From Hepsetus odoe (taxonomy: Eukaryota > Chordata > Actinopteri > Characiformes > Hepsetidae), in assembly GCA_017165825.1 (NCBI GenBank), contig CM029376.1:25871206-25935205 (forward strand): a stretch of DNA of 64,000 nucleotides. The letters run 5' to 3'. Positions within the stretch are counted from its first letter, which is position 1, and every line of letters starts with the position of its first letter. The notes beneath the pieces were generated by a model. That model was not told the DNA's origin, searched no databases, and saw nothing but the letters and a program-made list of their open reading frames with translations. Both the position numbers and the translations under genes were made by a program. Shown piece by piece: positions 27,710-37,335 of this stretch.

Positions 27710-28211
27710 CTGTTCATAGTAGACTTGGTGTGAAATAGGTTGTTATAATGAAAGCATTAGACACCAAACTGTGTGTGTGTGTGTGTGTGTGTGAGCATGG
27801 TATAGTTCCTCTGCCGGTGTTTGGTTGCACTGAAGGTGTGTGTTTGCTCGGTGCAGGTGTGATATGGGCAGGGTTAATCACCTATTAAGTTGAGACTGGA
27901 GTGGCACCCGATTAATATTTCACGTCTGTCCCAGCTAGTGGCCTGTGAAGGACGTAACTGTCCGTGTGTGTATGCGAGTTTATTTGTGTACTATAGGAAA
28001 ACCAGGAAAAATGTTTTTTTTTTCTTTTGAACTAAAAGAGCATGTTTCTTCATGTTTTAGTTTAGTATTAGGGACTTATTCATAAACTTTGACTTGCTGA
28101 ATAAGCTAACATCCTGTGAACACACACACTGTGGACAGTAGGCGGTGAATTTGTCATCTACAAATGGAACCAGGAGCAGCAAACCTGTACCCAAGAGTGT
28201 AGTTGGCTTGG

Positions 28212-28255
<44 letters not shown>

Positions 28256-29141
28256 CTACCACAACACTATCAATGAATGTAGATATGTGGTGTGTTTTTA
28301 TTATCAGTGTATTTATTAACATTATTACATGCACAAGTTTTAGGCAGGTGTGAAAAAATGCTGTAAACAGAACGCTTTCAGAAATGGAAGTGTTGATCAT
28401 TTATTCTCATCAATCAACAAAATGCAGTGAATGAACAAAAGAGAATCTAAATCAAATCAATATTTGGTGTGACCACCCTTTGCCTTCAAAACAGCATCAA
28501 TCCTTCTAGGTACACTCACACACGGTTCTTGAAGGAACTCGGCCGGTAGGTCGTTCCAAACATCTTGGAGAGCTGAGCACAGATCTTCTGTGGATGTAGC
28601 TTCCTCACATCCTTCTGTCTCTTCATGTGATCCAGACACACTGGATGATGTGGAGATCAGGGCTCTGTGGGGCCAGAAGAACTGATGCTGCTCTGAAGGT
28701 AAAAGGTAGAAACACCAGATATTGATCTGATTTAGATTTTTCTTTTGTTCCTCACTTTGTTTATTTTTATCAATTTACAAAATGCAATCATTATTTATAT
28801 TTCTGAAAGCGTTCTTTGTTTACAGCATTTTTTTCCACACCTGCCTAAAACTTTTGCACAGTGCTGTACAGGTTCAGGTTATTTCACTTCCAGTCAAGAC
28901 TTCTATGGAGTTATTCACAGATGTCAACATACTTCACAGAAACTTCAAACATCAGAAATTTTTCTACCCTTTGTCCTTGTTCCATCTTTTATTTCTTTCA
29001 TTGTGATGGGTACACACTGATGTAAGTACTGCATAATGCATGTTGTTTTATTATTTTGTTGTTACATATAGGTACATTTAGGTTGATTTATTATTGTTTG
29101 TGTGCGCGTGTGCACAAGTTCCTTGGCAGTGTTGAGTGGAG

Positions 29142-29176
<35 letters not shown>

Positions 29177-31163
29177 CATTTTTGCCATTCTTGTGTTTGG
29201 CTCTGTTGGTGCCGCTGACAGCAGGGCTGCAGAAAGCCTCTCGTTTCCAGTTCTGCAGGAATGAGTTTGTGATGTTTATGCATCACGTCTGTGATAAATA
29301 TGATGCTGCTTTTGAAGCTGCAAGCTATAAAACTCGCGCTCAAATGTCTACATGGGCGTGCAAAGACTAATTCAGCAGGTTTAGTACTGGCAAACAAAAC
29401 ATTTAATATATACACTTTAATGTGAGACCTTTCGTGCTCTGTAGAACTGATGATCTTGTTTAGAAATGTGTCATTATGAAAGCTATGAATCAATTCAAAT
29501 GTTATTACACTCATTATTTAAGGCTTTACTGACCAATGAGCAGTGTGCTTGTTGCAGTGTTTTTGTATGTGCTATGAATAAAGCAAATCTTTAATTGACA
29601 TTAAAACTGTGTTACAGACACTGAGGCAGAGGGAAAGCAGTCGAGAGCCTGAAGATGATTTAGGCATCAGCAAGTGCAGCAAAGTCAACGACGAAACAGT
29701 AAGTGAGAGTGTGTGTGTGTGTGTAAGTGTAAAAGAAAGAGAGTGACCGTAATATGTCCAATATTTAACTGTTATCAGTTCTTTTATCATCACAGAAGGT
29801 TGGCGCAATGACAGCGGTCTTTACTGTGTGCTAAGACAGCGAGAGAGAGAGAGAGAGAGAGAGAGGGAGATGCAGTGAGAGAGAGAGACAGACAGAGAGA
29901 GAGAATATAAAAACCAGATGGCAAGCTGAACAGTAATGTAGGACTTTAACACTCCTTTTTAACCTTTACATTTCTTGTTTCTATTTATTTATTTATTTGT
30001 TTGTTTGTTTGTTTATCCCTCCTTATCTCTCTTCCACTTTGTTTTGTCTTTCTACATCTCTAGCTGACTCTTCTTCCTCCCTCGGTTTTTCTCCTCTCTG
30101 GGTGACAGACTTGTAGGTCACTGTTGGTCAGAGTGAGCGAGGTGACCACACCAGAGGTCACTCACCCGCTCACAGAGAGACAGAGTAGAATAACAGACCC
30201 TCTTAAGCCCTGCTGGAGCTGAGTAAGTGTGGAGAGGTTTTAGTCCAGCGTGAGTCTGCAGTGCTGAGTCGTTCCAGTCTGACAGGTCTGATCTGTGTTC
30301 AGACTGTACAGTTTTTTTACTGCAGTCAAGAGTTTGAGTTCTGCAGCCTCTGCACAACACACACACACACCCCGACCGTCACGTACCCGGTGCATCTGCA
30401 CTCAGATTTATTAGAAACCAACAGGCACGAAGTTAGACAACTTTAGTGGAACTGACAAACAGGTTTGAGCACGGGTCAGAAGCTACAAGGTTCTGAGTAT
30501 CCAAATTGGAAAACCAAGAACAATTACGGCATTTATTAGTAAGAATAATTGCTATTATTAGCAGTAATGGTTGTAGGAGTTGGTGATTTAGCTGCCACGT
30601 TTTGGAAGTTATATGCTCTTGCTCTCGTTGTGGGGGGGTTGTGTAGACCCTTAAACTCTCTCCTCCCACAGCTGGAGGGATGGAGGCGTGTGTGGGTTTA
30701 TTAATCCATAAGTAGCAGAAAGGATTTCCAGGGTTCCTTTAAAGCTTTCGGTAACTTTCCTTCCTTATCCGAAGATCTCCGCCCTCAGACACAGTCGGCT
30801 GATTCTGACTCTAAACAGCTTCCTTTATCAATGATGGACACTCTGATTAAATCAGACCCTGATCTCCTTCATGCAGACCATTCATGCGGTAAAGTGGCTT
30901 AAACTATGAAAAAGAAAAAAAAAAAAAGTTGTGTGTGTGTGTGTGTGTGTGACAACAGGAATGATCACTGATTATCTATAGATACACTATCTCACCTGTG
31001 TGTTCCACACTTTACAAAACACACCTGCACTTCCTGACTCTAACATGTTGACAGTGCCTCCTACCGGTACACACGCACGCACACACGCGCACGCACACAC
31101 ACACCAGCCCCCATATGGTTAAAGTGGGAGTGAAATCTCCATTAACTGTGACTGAAGACTTTC

Positions 31164-31207
<44 letters not shown>

Positions 31208-31810
31208 TCTGGGGGCCTGACATCACTTTATTTACACCCACGTATTTACTAAAACAAAGCTGCAATTTCCGTCCGTGTGGAGTGTGCTGTACATGTGTTT
31301 ACAGCTGTGCAGTTGAGGTTCAGGACCCCTGGTTGAAGCACATGGGGGTGTTTGTAGTGTAAAGAAGGCTCATGCTTTAGAGAGAGACTCTCCTACACAC
31401 AATTGCTGTTTGTGGTGAATTAAAAGGTACAAATGTTACAATACCTTGCATGTTTTCTGTTTTAGTTTTCCAAGATTAATGAATTAATACAAGTGAATAG
31501 TAATCAATAAATCGGTGCTGTGCACTAAAAATGGTAAACTGTCTCATCGTTTTATCATCGCTTAGGAACTTAAAATCCATGTATCCTTTAACAGAACGGT
31601 GAGAAAAACAAGAGGAAACTGCATCTTTTCATTTAACTGTGTGTGTGTGTGTGTGTGTGTGTAGGATCTGGTGGACTGGAGGAAGCCTTTAGCCTGGCAG
31701 GTGGGTCACCTTGGGGAGAAATATGATGCGTGGGTCCATCAACCTGTGGACCGGCCTATCCGACTGTTTGAGAGTGACTTCTTCGAGGCCAACACCAAAA
31801 CATCATGGTA

Positions 31811-31860
<50 letters not shown>

Positions 31861-32210
31861 ATGATTTGTGTTTAGAAGATGAAGTGATATTAGTACAGCT
31901 GTACAAAACCATGGAAATGGTGTAAAACTGCAGTGAGTGCCATCTGACAGAATGATTGTGAAAACAATACCTTTAATTCAGCTTCACACTGAATTAGTTT
32001 ACAAAATAAAAGCACAAACAATTAAATACATTCAGGTGAACTGTGGGACTTTATCAGATGCCCAGGTACTACTTTATTTACAATATATAAGATCACACTT
32101 GATCCTGAACTGTTCGACTAACCAGTCAGACCATAATATATACTTTACACACACACCTCCCCTGGGAAACCAGCTCACCTGTTCTCTCCAAAAATGCCTC
32201 TGCTTTTATC

Positions 32211-32243
<33 letters not shown>

Positions 32244-33246
32244 GTACATGGTTCCTGTTGTGTGGATGCCGCTGGTTATTTACCTGAGCTGGTACTGCTA
32301 CAGCTTGTTGGCACAAGGAAGCACCAGAATATCTTTAACATCAGGTAACATTTAAAGCATTAAAATACAGCTGCTCTCACGGGACTCGCATTAAATACAT
32401 CATTAACCTGCCGCACAGATCCGTCTCAATCAAACGTAAACTGGCCGAGTCTCATCTGTCTCATCTGATCCCTAAATTACAATACAGATGTTTTATTGAA
32501 GGCCAGATCTTAAATTTGTGCAATTCCTGTGTTTCATGCCCAGACTACTCCATCCTGATCCACAAGTACTACTTTCCCTTCATCTTCATGGTGGGGATGT
32601 TCATATGGTCCTTTGTTGAGTACTGCATCCACCGCTTCCTTTTCCACATGCGCCCTCCTGCACACAACTACTATCTGATCACCCTGCACTTCCTGCTGCA
32701 CGGACAGCACCACAAGGTGGGTGTTTGGTGGACATATTGAGAGAGCAGTTTGTAGACTAAGGTTTATTTGCTCTGAAGTTTTAAACGGGAGCTTCTGCAT
32801 CATCAGCAAACTGGCATTTTCTATTGCTCATCTCAAAGCGTGTGGAGGACTTGCCGGAGTCTATAAACATGGACTAAAGGTCTCTTGTTGTGACTGAAAA
32901 GGAATACAGTTCCTGGTAGCTATATTAATCTAATAGCATGCTTTGCTCACTAAGCTTTTGTGCTTTTGGTCTGTGGATACAAAGAAACGTAGCACTGAAC
33001 TACTCTGGTCAGAAGATGTAACAGCATTTGAATTAAATATACCAGCACATTAAGGTTAGGGACTAGGCCACAGGATCAGAAGGTTATGGGGTCAAATCCT
33101 GGACCAGTAGGTTTGTCCTGAGATCCCCTTGAGCATGGTACCGTCCGCATCACTGCACCCCTGGCACTAGATATGGCTGCACACTGCTGCACAATGTGTG
33201 AGTTAAATACAGAGGATGTGGTTCACTGTTGGCTTTTGTGTGTGTT

Positions 33247-33297
<51 letters not shown>

Positions 33298-34931
33298 AAA
33301 TAAATAAATAAATAAAGGCATTTCCTTGCCCGAATTGTTTCCTTAGCATCTGAGGTCTTGTACCCCTGGTAGTAGCTCCAGTTTTAAAAATGAACCTTCA
33401 GACACCTACATTCTTGGCTGATGAGTTGAATTTTGGAAATATTGTTTAAATTTGAACTGCTGCTTGCTGCTTGAGGCATTCAGGCCATAACAGGCATCCC
33501 AGGAATGAAAGAAATGTGCAAGAAAAGCGATGTTAGTGAGGATTAAACGGATAAAATATCTGTTTAATGTGGAAATAAAAAACCCTTATGAAGCAACATT
33601 AAATAACCCTTTTTTTTTTCTCTCTGCCTCTTTCTCAGTCTCCATTCGATGGCTCTCGCCTGGTGTTCCCTCCAGGCATCGCCTCCATTCTGATCGGAGC
33701 GTTTTACCTGGTTCTGAAGCAGCTGGTGCAGGAGGGTCTGGGTTTGTCTCTGTTTGTCGGGGGTCTGTGTGGGTATGTGGTTTATGACATGATCCACTAC
33801 TACCTCCACTACGGCTCACCTCGCAAGGGCTCCTACCTGTACGGCCTCAAGGCCTACCACGTCAAACACCACTTTGAGCACCAAAGAGCAGGTGTGTACT
33901 AAACTCTTCTTACTGGGTTTCTGAGTTTATCTGATCTGATCTGATCTGGCCTTTTCTTCCTGTGCTTTTAGAGCAACAGTACGGCGATTAACCCAATGTA
34001 TAAGAAAGCAATCACCCGAGACAAAAACAACTTTCAAGTTGACACAGGCACCCTATTTACCGTATTTATTATTCACCATATTTCACATTACCATGTGATC
34101 ACTGTGAGCTGATTAGATCATTCACACAAGTTTTAGAATTTTCATCTAACCCCTCCCCCAAACTATTCCATAAAGTCACATTATGGAGCAGGCCTAATTT
34201 GTACATAATCTACAGCATAACACTGCTAAACATGCCTTTTAAACGCATCCACGAACCACGAATTCGACAGTCATCAGGGATGCAGGGATCTGTAGATCAG
34301 TGCTGATAACAGGCCATTTTCAAATGCATGTCTGTTATTGCAGATAGAAAAAAAAAAAAAACATTTCTGAAAATTCTGAATTTGAAATGACCACATCCTG
34401 AAAATAAAATGTATCAGTGTTTTATTTTTATTTCTAAGCTTCAAAATTAAGCAAAAGGGGGGGAAATGAAAGCACTGTAGCCTGGTAAACAATCTCCTCT
34501 CCCAGCAATTAATCTTAGCATCATTAAATTTGGGTTTGAAATGTTGGATTTGAAATACTCTCTGCCAGTTCCTGTTTGACCCTGATATCACAGTCATCCA
34601 TAGGTTTAATGCTCAGTATTATTTGAACCATGGCTATCTTTATGAATGGAAAGTTATTGTACAGAACACAAGCAAGTCTGTTCGGTAAAAAAGAGCAAAT
34701 TTCACCTAATATGCATTTCATATTCCGACTGCATTTCAGAAAAAGGGGGGAAATACTGTATATTTCGCCAAATTGTCCCTGAACGTTGTGACTTTAGGGT
34801 CAAGTTTTCCTCGTCTCTGTAGTGTGCTGTTTTTACTGATAATGGTTTTTCTGCTCCCTCCAGGTTTTGGAATCACCACCACTTTCTGGGATTATCCATT
34901 CAACACAGTCATCCCGGAGCAGACGTTTTAA
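2631..34931 (+). CDS. fa2h: Fatty acid 2-hydroxylase, complete, 7 coding exons
   Basis: Exons: 2631-2912, 29618-29698, 31665-31807, 32244-32344, 32544-32716, 33639-33891, 34864-34931. All introns are GT-AG, phases agree, and the joined frame is 366 codons plus stop (human FA2H is 372). The enzyme is an ER membrane, iron-dependent hydroxylase that adds a 2-hydroxyl to fatty acids used for ceramides and myelin galactolipids. Residues 1-94 form a cytochrome b5 domain with HPGGE at 42-46; H42 and H68 are the expected heme ligands. The hydroxylase domain has HRFLFH (232-237), H251/H255/H258/H259, HYYLH (313-317) and H334/H337/H338/H341, the metal-binding histidine set of the family. Hydrophobic helices lie near 170-190, 211-231 and 273-310. 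The start was chosen because it opens the b5 domain in frame at the family's usual N-terminal distance. The linker exon 2 (27 codons) is poorly conserved. The C-terminus (ending PEQTF) is shorter than in human. No defect is seen. Confidence 0.96.
3003..3770. repeat. Tandem repeat array with paired E2 boxes in fa2h intron 1
   Basis: Three to four diverged units of roughly 150-300 bp start near 3003, 3281, about 3440 (shortened) and 3624. Each shares an AAGCAGCTCT / CCCTGTTAAG-like start, a CACCTG-N5-CAGGTG inverted pair and a GGGTCCACTGGAGATCAAGT-like block. The pairs are at 3078-3094, 3325-3341, 3475-3491 and 3690-3706. Single CAGGTG sites lie at 3383, 3446, 3716 and 3747, making twelve E2 boxes in under 700 bp. 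The array begins about 90 bp after the exon 1 donor. Confidence 0.8.
5655..5911 (+). mobile_element. tRNA-derived SINE, family A
   Basis: Begins with a tRNA-like head (GCAGCGGTG ... a B-box-like GGGTTAGAATCC), continues with CCCTGAGGTACCCTTGAGC, and ends in the tail ATGGTCACTTTCACTTTC. Similar copies occur at 10.2, 12.0, 15.6, 17.1, 25.8, 33.1 and 39.7 kb. Confidence 0.8.
9318..9527 (-). mobile_element. tRNA-derived SINE, family C
   Basis: Read on the minus strand it has GTGGTCTAGTGGT, a B-box-like GTTCGAATCCCAC, then a LINE-like tail GCTCTGGATAAGAGCGTCTG that is common in teleost SINEs. Other copies are at 16.6, 43.6 and 45.9 kb. Confidence 0.8.
10195..10347 (+). mobile_element. Partial family A SINE
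   Basis: Middle part of the family A consensus (ATCCCAGACCCTGAGGTACCC to TGTGGTTCACTGTGCGCTG). Both ends are missing or too diverged to place. Confidence 0.65.
12025..12272 (+). mobile_element. tRNA-derived SINE, family A
   Basis: Good copy from GAGGGGCTAGTGGTTCGGGC to the CACTTTCACTTT tail. It contains GCTGCCCCCTGCTGCAC, a CTCF-like core in reverse orientation. Confidence 0.8.
13430..13565. repeat. Probable interspersed repeat fragment
   Basis: The block with TTTCATTGTCAATTCAGC, GTGAAACGAAATGACGTTCC and TCCAGGACCCTGGTGCTACA resembles a repeat seen widely in teleost genomes. This is recognised from memory; no second copy was identified in the window. Confidence 0.45.
13800..13890 (-). repeat. 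Interspersed repeat end (family D)
   Basis: Contains CAATTTATTCTTATATAGCAC followed by TTTTACAACACAGTTGCCCC and AAGGCACTTTACA. The opposite-strand equivalent is at 42118-42240 (CTGTAAAGCTGCTTTGTGA ... GTGCTATATAAA). This is a common teleost repeat terminus. Confidence 0.55.
15576..15802 (+). mobile_element. tRNA-derived SINE, family A
   Basis: Head GAGCAGCGGTGGCCTAATG, body TTACCCTTGAGCAAGGTACC, tail AATAGTCACTTTCACTTC. An internal loss has removed most of the CCCTGAGG segment. Confidence 0.78.
16634..16822 (-). mobile_element. tRNA-derived SINE, family C
   Basis: Minus-strand copy with the GCTCTGGAGAAGAGCATCAG tail, GGGATTCGAACCCGAGACC (B-box complement) and CTAGACCACCACCAC head complement. 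The block between the tail and AAGGGTCTTGCTCAGG is shorter than in the 9.3 kb copy. Confidence 0.78.
17127..17335 (-). mobile_element. tRNA-derived SINE, family A
   Basis: Minus-strand copy, from AAGTGACCATTCTCGCC to CTAGGCCACCGCTGC. It contains GCAGCAGGGGGCAGCT, which matches a CTCF core. Confidence 0.8.
21240..21662 (-). mobile_element. 5'-truncated RTE-type LINE, 3' end of ORF
   Basis: Minus-strand conceptual translation in two adjacent frames reads [12 protein letters not shown], then [17 protein letters not shown], then CWFGHVQRR and [16 protein letters not shown]. This order is the well-known C-terminal end of RTE-clade reverse transcriptase ORFs after the catalytic domain. It ends in an AAG/GAA-rich tail, as RTE elements do. 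Frame shifts show it is dead. Confidence 0.8.
23478..23713 (+). mobile_element. Chimeric SINE: family A head with alternative tail
   Basis: The head and body match family A (GTGGTTCGGGCGTCAGCC, GGGGTTCGAACCCC, CCTTGAGCAAGGTGCCG). The 3' half is a different tail: GATGGGCTGACGACCTGTCC, AGCTGGGATGGACTCCAGCA and GGGACAAGCGGCAGAAAATG. Same structure at 50.2 kb. Confidence 0.78.
25597..25703. repeat. Long (GT)n microsatellite with unresolved base
   Basis: About 107 bp of GT dinucleotides with the window's only N at 25646. It is probably an assembly-collapsed or read-through-limited tract. Confidence 0.95.
25819..26057 (-). mobile_element. tRNA-derived SINE, family A
   Basis: Minus-strand copy ending at CTAACCACTAGGCCACCGCT. 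It contains GTGCAGCAGGGGGCAGCT, a CTCF-like core. Confidence 0.8.
26147..26260 (+). mobile_element. Isolated alternative SINE/LINE tail
   Basis: GACTGGTGACCTGTCCAGGC, then GTGCTGGGACAGGCTCCAGA and CTGCTCAGGATAACCAGTTC match the alternative tail of the 23.5 and 50.2 kb copies without the tRNA head. Confidence 0.6.
28331..28871 (-). mobile_element. Non-autonomous Tc1-like element (internal deletion)
   Basis: The ends are long inverted repeats of about 150-170 bp: TTTTAGGCAGGTGTGAAAAA at the left, and CACACCTGCCTAAAACTTTT followed by GCACAG at the right. On the minus strand, 28457-28639 encodes the last ~60 codons of a Tc1-type transposase (WNDLPAEFL ... [17 protein letters not shown]). The rest of the transposase is deleted, so it cannot move itself. 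The same deletion joint occurs at 44.6 kb. Confidence 0.85.
29618..29698 (+). CDS. fa2h: fa2h coding exon 2 (linker)
   Basis: A short 27-codon exon between a GTTACAG acceptor and a GTAAGT donor, phase 0 on both sides. It encodes a polar, acidic linker between the b5 and hydroxylase domains. It was assigned because it restores the frame between exons 1 and 3; sequence similarity to human is weak here. Confidence 0.82.
29699..31664. other. fa2h: fa2h intron 2
   Basis: Starts GTAAGT with a short GT run and ends in (GT)n-AG. It contains (GA)n at 29840-29905, (TTTG)n near 29996-30014, (CT)n at 31165-31200 and mixed CA tracts at 31070-31103. No exon or transposon was recognised. Confidence 0.7.
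31665..31807 (+). CDS. fa2h: fa2h coding exon 3
   Basis: Encodes the conserved block [20 protein letters not shown] and the following [12 protein letters not shown] segment, just before the first membrane helix. The acceptor is the end of a (GT)n tract read as TGTAG, and a (CA)n tract begins 7 nt after the start of the donor. Confidence 0.96.
31815..31859. repeat. (CA)22 at the 5' end of fa2h intron 3
   Basis: Begins 7 nt after the first base of the donor GT. It is complementary to the (TG)14 tract at 32213-32240 at the other end of the same 436-nt intron. Confidence 0.95.
32213..32240. repeat. (TG)14 at the 3' end of fa2h intron 3
   Basis: Directly precedes the TAG of the exon 4 acceptor and takes the place of a normal polypyrimidine tract. 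Confidence 0.95.
32244..32344 (+). CDS. fa2h: fa2h coding exon 4
   Basis: Encodes the first membrane segment ([18 protein letters not shown]). The acceptor is again the end of a (TG)14 tract. It ends with one base of a codon completed by exon 5. Confidence 0.95.
32544..32716 (+). CDS. fa2h: fa2h coding exon 5 (first histidine clusters)
   Basis: Encodes residues 203-260, including HRFLFH and the [10 protein letters not shown] cluster that provide metal ligands. Phase 0 at the GTGGGT donor. Confidence 0.96.
33050..33240 (+). mobile_element. Eroded family A SINE
   Basis: Recognisable from GGCCACAGGATCAGAAGGTT, CCTTGAGCATGGTACCGTCC and CTGCTGCACAATGTGTGAG. The tail is replaced or destroyed by a (CA)n tract at 33250-33297 followed by AATA repeats. 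Confidence 0.65.
33639..33891 (+). CDS. fa2h: fa2h coding exon 6 (second histidine clusters)
   Basis: The largest exon of the hydroxylase domain. It encodes [11 protein letters not shown], two membrane segments, HYYLHYGSP and HVKHHFEHQ. The T-rich tract plus TCTCAG makes a strong acceptor. Confidence 0.96.
33892..34863. other. fa2h: fa2h intron 6
   Basis: About 970 nt of AT-rich intron. A GATCT triplication lies near 33931-33945. No repeat family or exon was recognised. Confidence 0.6.
34864..34931 (+). CDS. fa2h: fa2h coding exon 7 and stop
   Basis: Encodes the C-terminal [15 protein letters not shown] segment, which aligns with the human GFGISTKLWDYCFHT end, then a short tail and TAA at 34929-34931. 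Confidence 0.93.
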
Positions 34932-35160
34932 ATCTCAACATTTATTATTTTTACTTTTTTTTTTTTCCCCCCCCAACAGTGCCTAAGCCCCCCTGCACCT
35001 CCTTCTACTCTGCCAGGGAGACCTCAGTCTAAGCTGCTTCTCCAAAAACCCAGCACCAAAATGTCCCTCAATACTTATCAGCTTTATCTTTTTTATTGTC
35101 CTTCATCACCACTCGTCTGCCATATCGGAGAGGCCTTCAAACGTTTGAATGTGCATATCT

Positions 35161-35166
35161 AATAAA
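35161..35166 (+). terminator. fa2h: Candidate fa2h polyadenylation signal
   Basis: First canonical AATAAA after the FA2H stop, giving a 3' UTR of about 250 nt. A second AATAAA-like motif near 35813 could serve a longer form. Confidence 0.5.
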
Positions 35167-35929
35167 TCGGGTCCTTTAATACTGTTGGATAAAATCCTTT
35201 ATTAGCAGAAGTTTTTACTCTAACCACTCTTCCTGGACATCATGTACATAAGTGTAGAGCGTATATAAGTCAAGTGTGAGAGGGTGCGTGAACGTGAGGA
35301 GGAAGGCGAGAGAGTTGGTGAGTCAGTTTTGAGCTAAAGAGAAGAAAAAGAGGTGTCCGAATCCTCCGGTGTCCGTTAAGTGGCTGTCCAGGCCATTACC
35401 AGTGTAGAAACGTACTCAGGAATGTCCCACTAGTTCCCCAACAAAGCCCCTTCCGTTCCCAGAGTCTTGGTTTGTTGTTTCCCCTAATTGTCCTCAAAAA
35501 CGTTTTTCTCGTTTGCTCACACTTTTACGTTCCTAAAAGGTGTATTCCGGCATTTTTTTTTTTTTTTTTTTTTTTTAACTTGGTGTCTAACTTGAAAATG
35601 CTGGGGTATACCTTTCAAAGTTGTCAAAGACTCTCTTTTTGTTTTTTTTTACAGGAGTCAGTTCAAGGACAGTGACAGCCCTTCCATCTCTTGTCCATTT
35701 TTTTGTGTGTGCGTCATTTGTAAGATATGCCAAGTTGACCTAGCAATAGAACAATGTCCAAGCTGGGGTGCAGCCACAGCCATTTGACTCCTTGTGTAAC
35801 CCATTATTAAAAAAAATAAATATTTGTGAGTTGTTAAGCAGTGTTGCTTAAACAGAGGCTCAAGGAAAGAAACAATGAGCCTTGGGCTTCCGAAACCAAG
35901 AAATGCGGGTGTCTTGTCATGGCGACAGA

Positions 35930-36190
35930 ATGCAATCCCTCGAGGGCGTGAAGCCGGGTGTTTTGGCATTCTCCTTTCGGGAGGCGAGCGGTTGCCTGGT
36001 TACCGTAGTTACCATGGGTACTTACTTCGGGGTCATGTAGGGCCGCGATGTTGTAGACATTGCCATGGCGACCCCGTACTGGGTTGACGATGGGCAGCGT
36101 CCGACCAGGCCGCAGAGGAGAGTCCACGAAGCACCGCTAGCCGATCTCTCGCAGGTTAACAGTTGTGTCGTCCTTCACCTCGTCCAGCGC
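35930..36190. promoter_or_regulatory. CpG-rich block with X-box-like palindromes
   Basis: Roughly twenty CpGs in about 260 bp in an otherwise CpG-poor spacer. GTTGCC-T-GGTTAC at 35991-36003 fits the RFX X-box palindrome. Near matches follow at 36008-36021 (GTTACCATGGGTAC) and 36059-36072 (ATTGCCATGGCGAC). It could be a promoter or enhancer; the minus strand is also open here (see findings). Confidence 0.4.
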
Positions 36191-37205
36191 TGTCTCTCTC
36201 CTGCTTTGTCATAAATTCATTAGTAAATGTGTCTCTGTTTCTTCTATTGTTCTGAAATCCCTTTGTTGTTCTTTTTTCTGTAACACAGAAGTCACTACAT
36301 GTAAATCTGAATTATGGGAACTTGCTATTCAGGTAAAGTGGAAACTGTGGCCTCTTACTAACTACTGTAAAAACAGATAAAGATTATTTAAATTAATTAA
36401 AACAATAAAATTAATTAAAAAGCAGTTTATTTCAATAGCAAACTCGGCCCACTGCAAAAGAAGTGATGCATTGCATAATTTCCACACAAATGAAATATTT
36501 TATATCAACGCACTAACTGCCAAAAGTAGATCCTTAAGACAATGTTTTGCTGATATAATTTATTTAACTTCCTCATTGCACATTTGAATCAAGTTAGTAA
36601 AACGCATCACTTTTTTGCAGCCGTTAAGGCCGGGTTTTATGAGGCCACAGCCTCTCACCGTGCCTATGATGGCATAAAGACAGAAATCTAGATACAGATC
36701 TTATTCTGCATATGTAAACCACCCAGTGCGCCTAAGTGTGCTCTCCCTACCTCCCTGCTCCTTCCGACACTCAAATCGAGTTACGGTCAGTGGGACGTGT
36801 CCATCAGGAGGAACGCACGTATCTCAGGCCTGGTTGCTTAGCTTGAAAATGAAGTGTTTAAACTAAAACGCTGGCAAGGATGACCGTGATTAATTTCTTC
36901 CCACTGACCGGTGATTGCATACAATTTGATTGAACAATAAAACGTAAATATATTTACATTTGTTTACCTGTAAGCAAAGTTTTAAGATTTAATTCAGAGA
37001 AATTCTTTAAAAACAAAAAGCTACAAAAAAAAAAGATTCCTCTAAATACAAAAATCTGTTTACTACTATATATTTGTATGCTGCAATAAATTTCTATGCA
37101 AATGCATGTGTAAATAAATGTGTGTATATTTCTGATGAGGGTCTGTTCTGGTTTTTTGAATGAGTCTTTAAATTATGATGGAATGGGAACAAAATAACTG
37201 AACTC

Positions 37206-37221
37206 TGGCGCCCCCTGATGG
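37206..37221 (-). promoter_or_regulatory. CTCF-like motif
   Basis: On the minus strand the bases read CCATCAGGGGGCGCCA, which fits the core CTCF consensus (CCASYAGRKGGCRCC). It lies between FA2H and ANO10 and is not inside a recognised repeat. Confidence 0.5.
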
Positions 37222-37335
37222 CAGCTGCTGAGCGTCTGGACTGACTGTATGGGGTTTGAAGTATAGATGAAAATATATTAATCATTCAAATAATTTTTTA
37301 AGAAAACTAGTTAGGGAGTGTTCAACAAACTAATA

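Larger units (their letters stand above)
3800..29617. other. fa2h intron 1, repeat-filled
   Basis: About 25.8 kb of intron without a recognisable gene. It holds SINE copies (listed separately), a LINE tail near 21.2-21.7 kb, a Tc1 deletion derivative at 28.3-28.9 kb, homopolymers at 6325-6352 (A), 27461-27479 (T) and 27532-27560 (T), and many (CA)n/(GT)n tracts. Intervals 18.9-20.9 kb and 21.7-23.4 kb look unique but show no exon signature. Confidence 0.6.
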
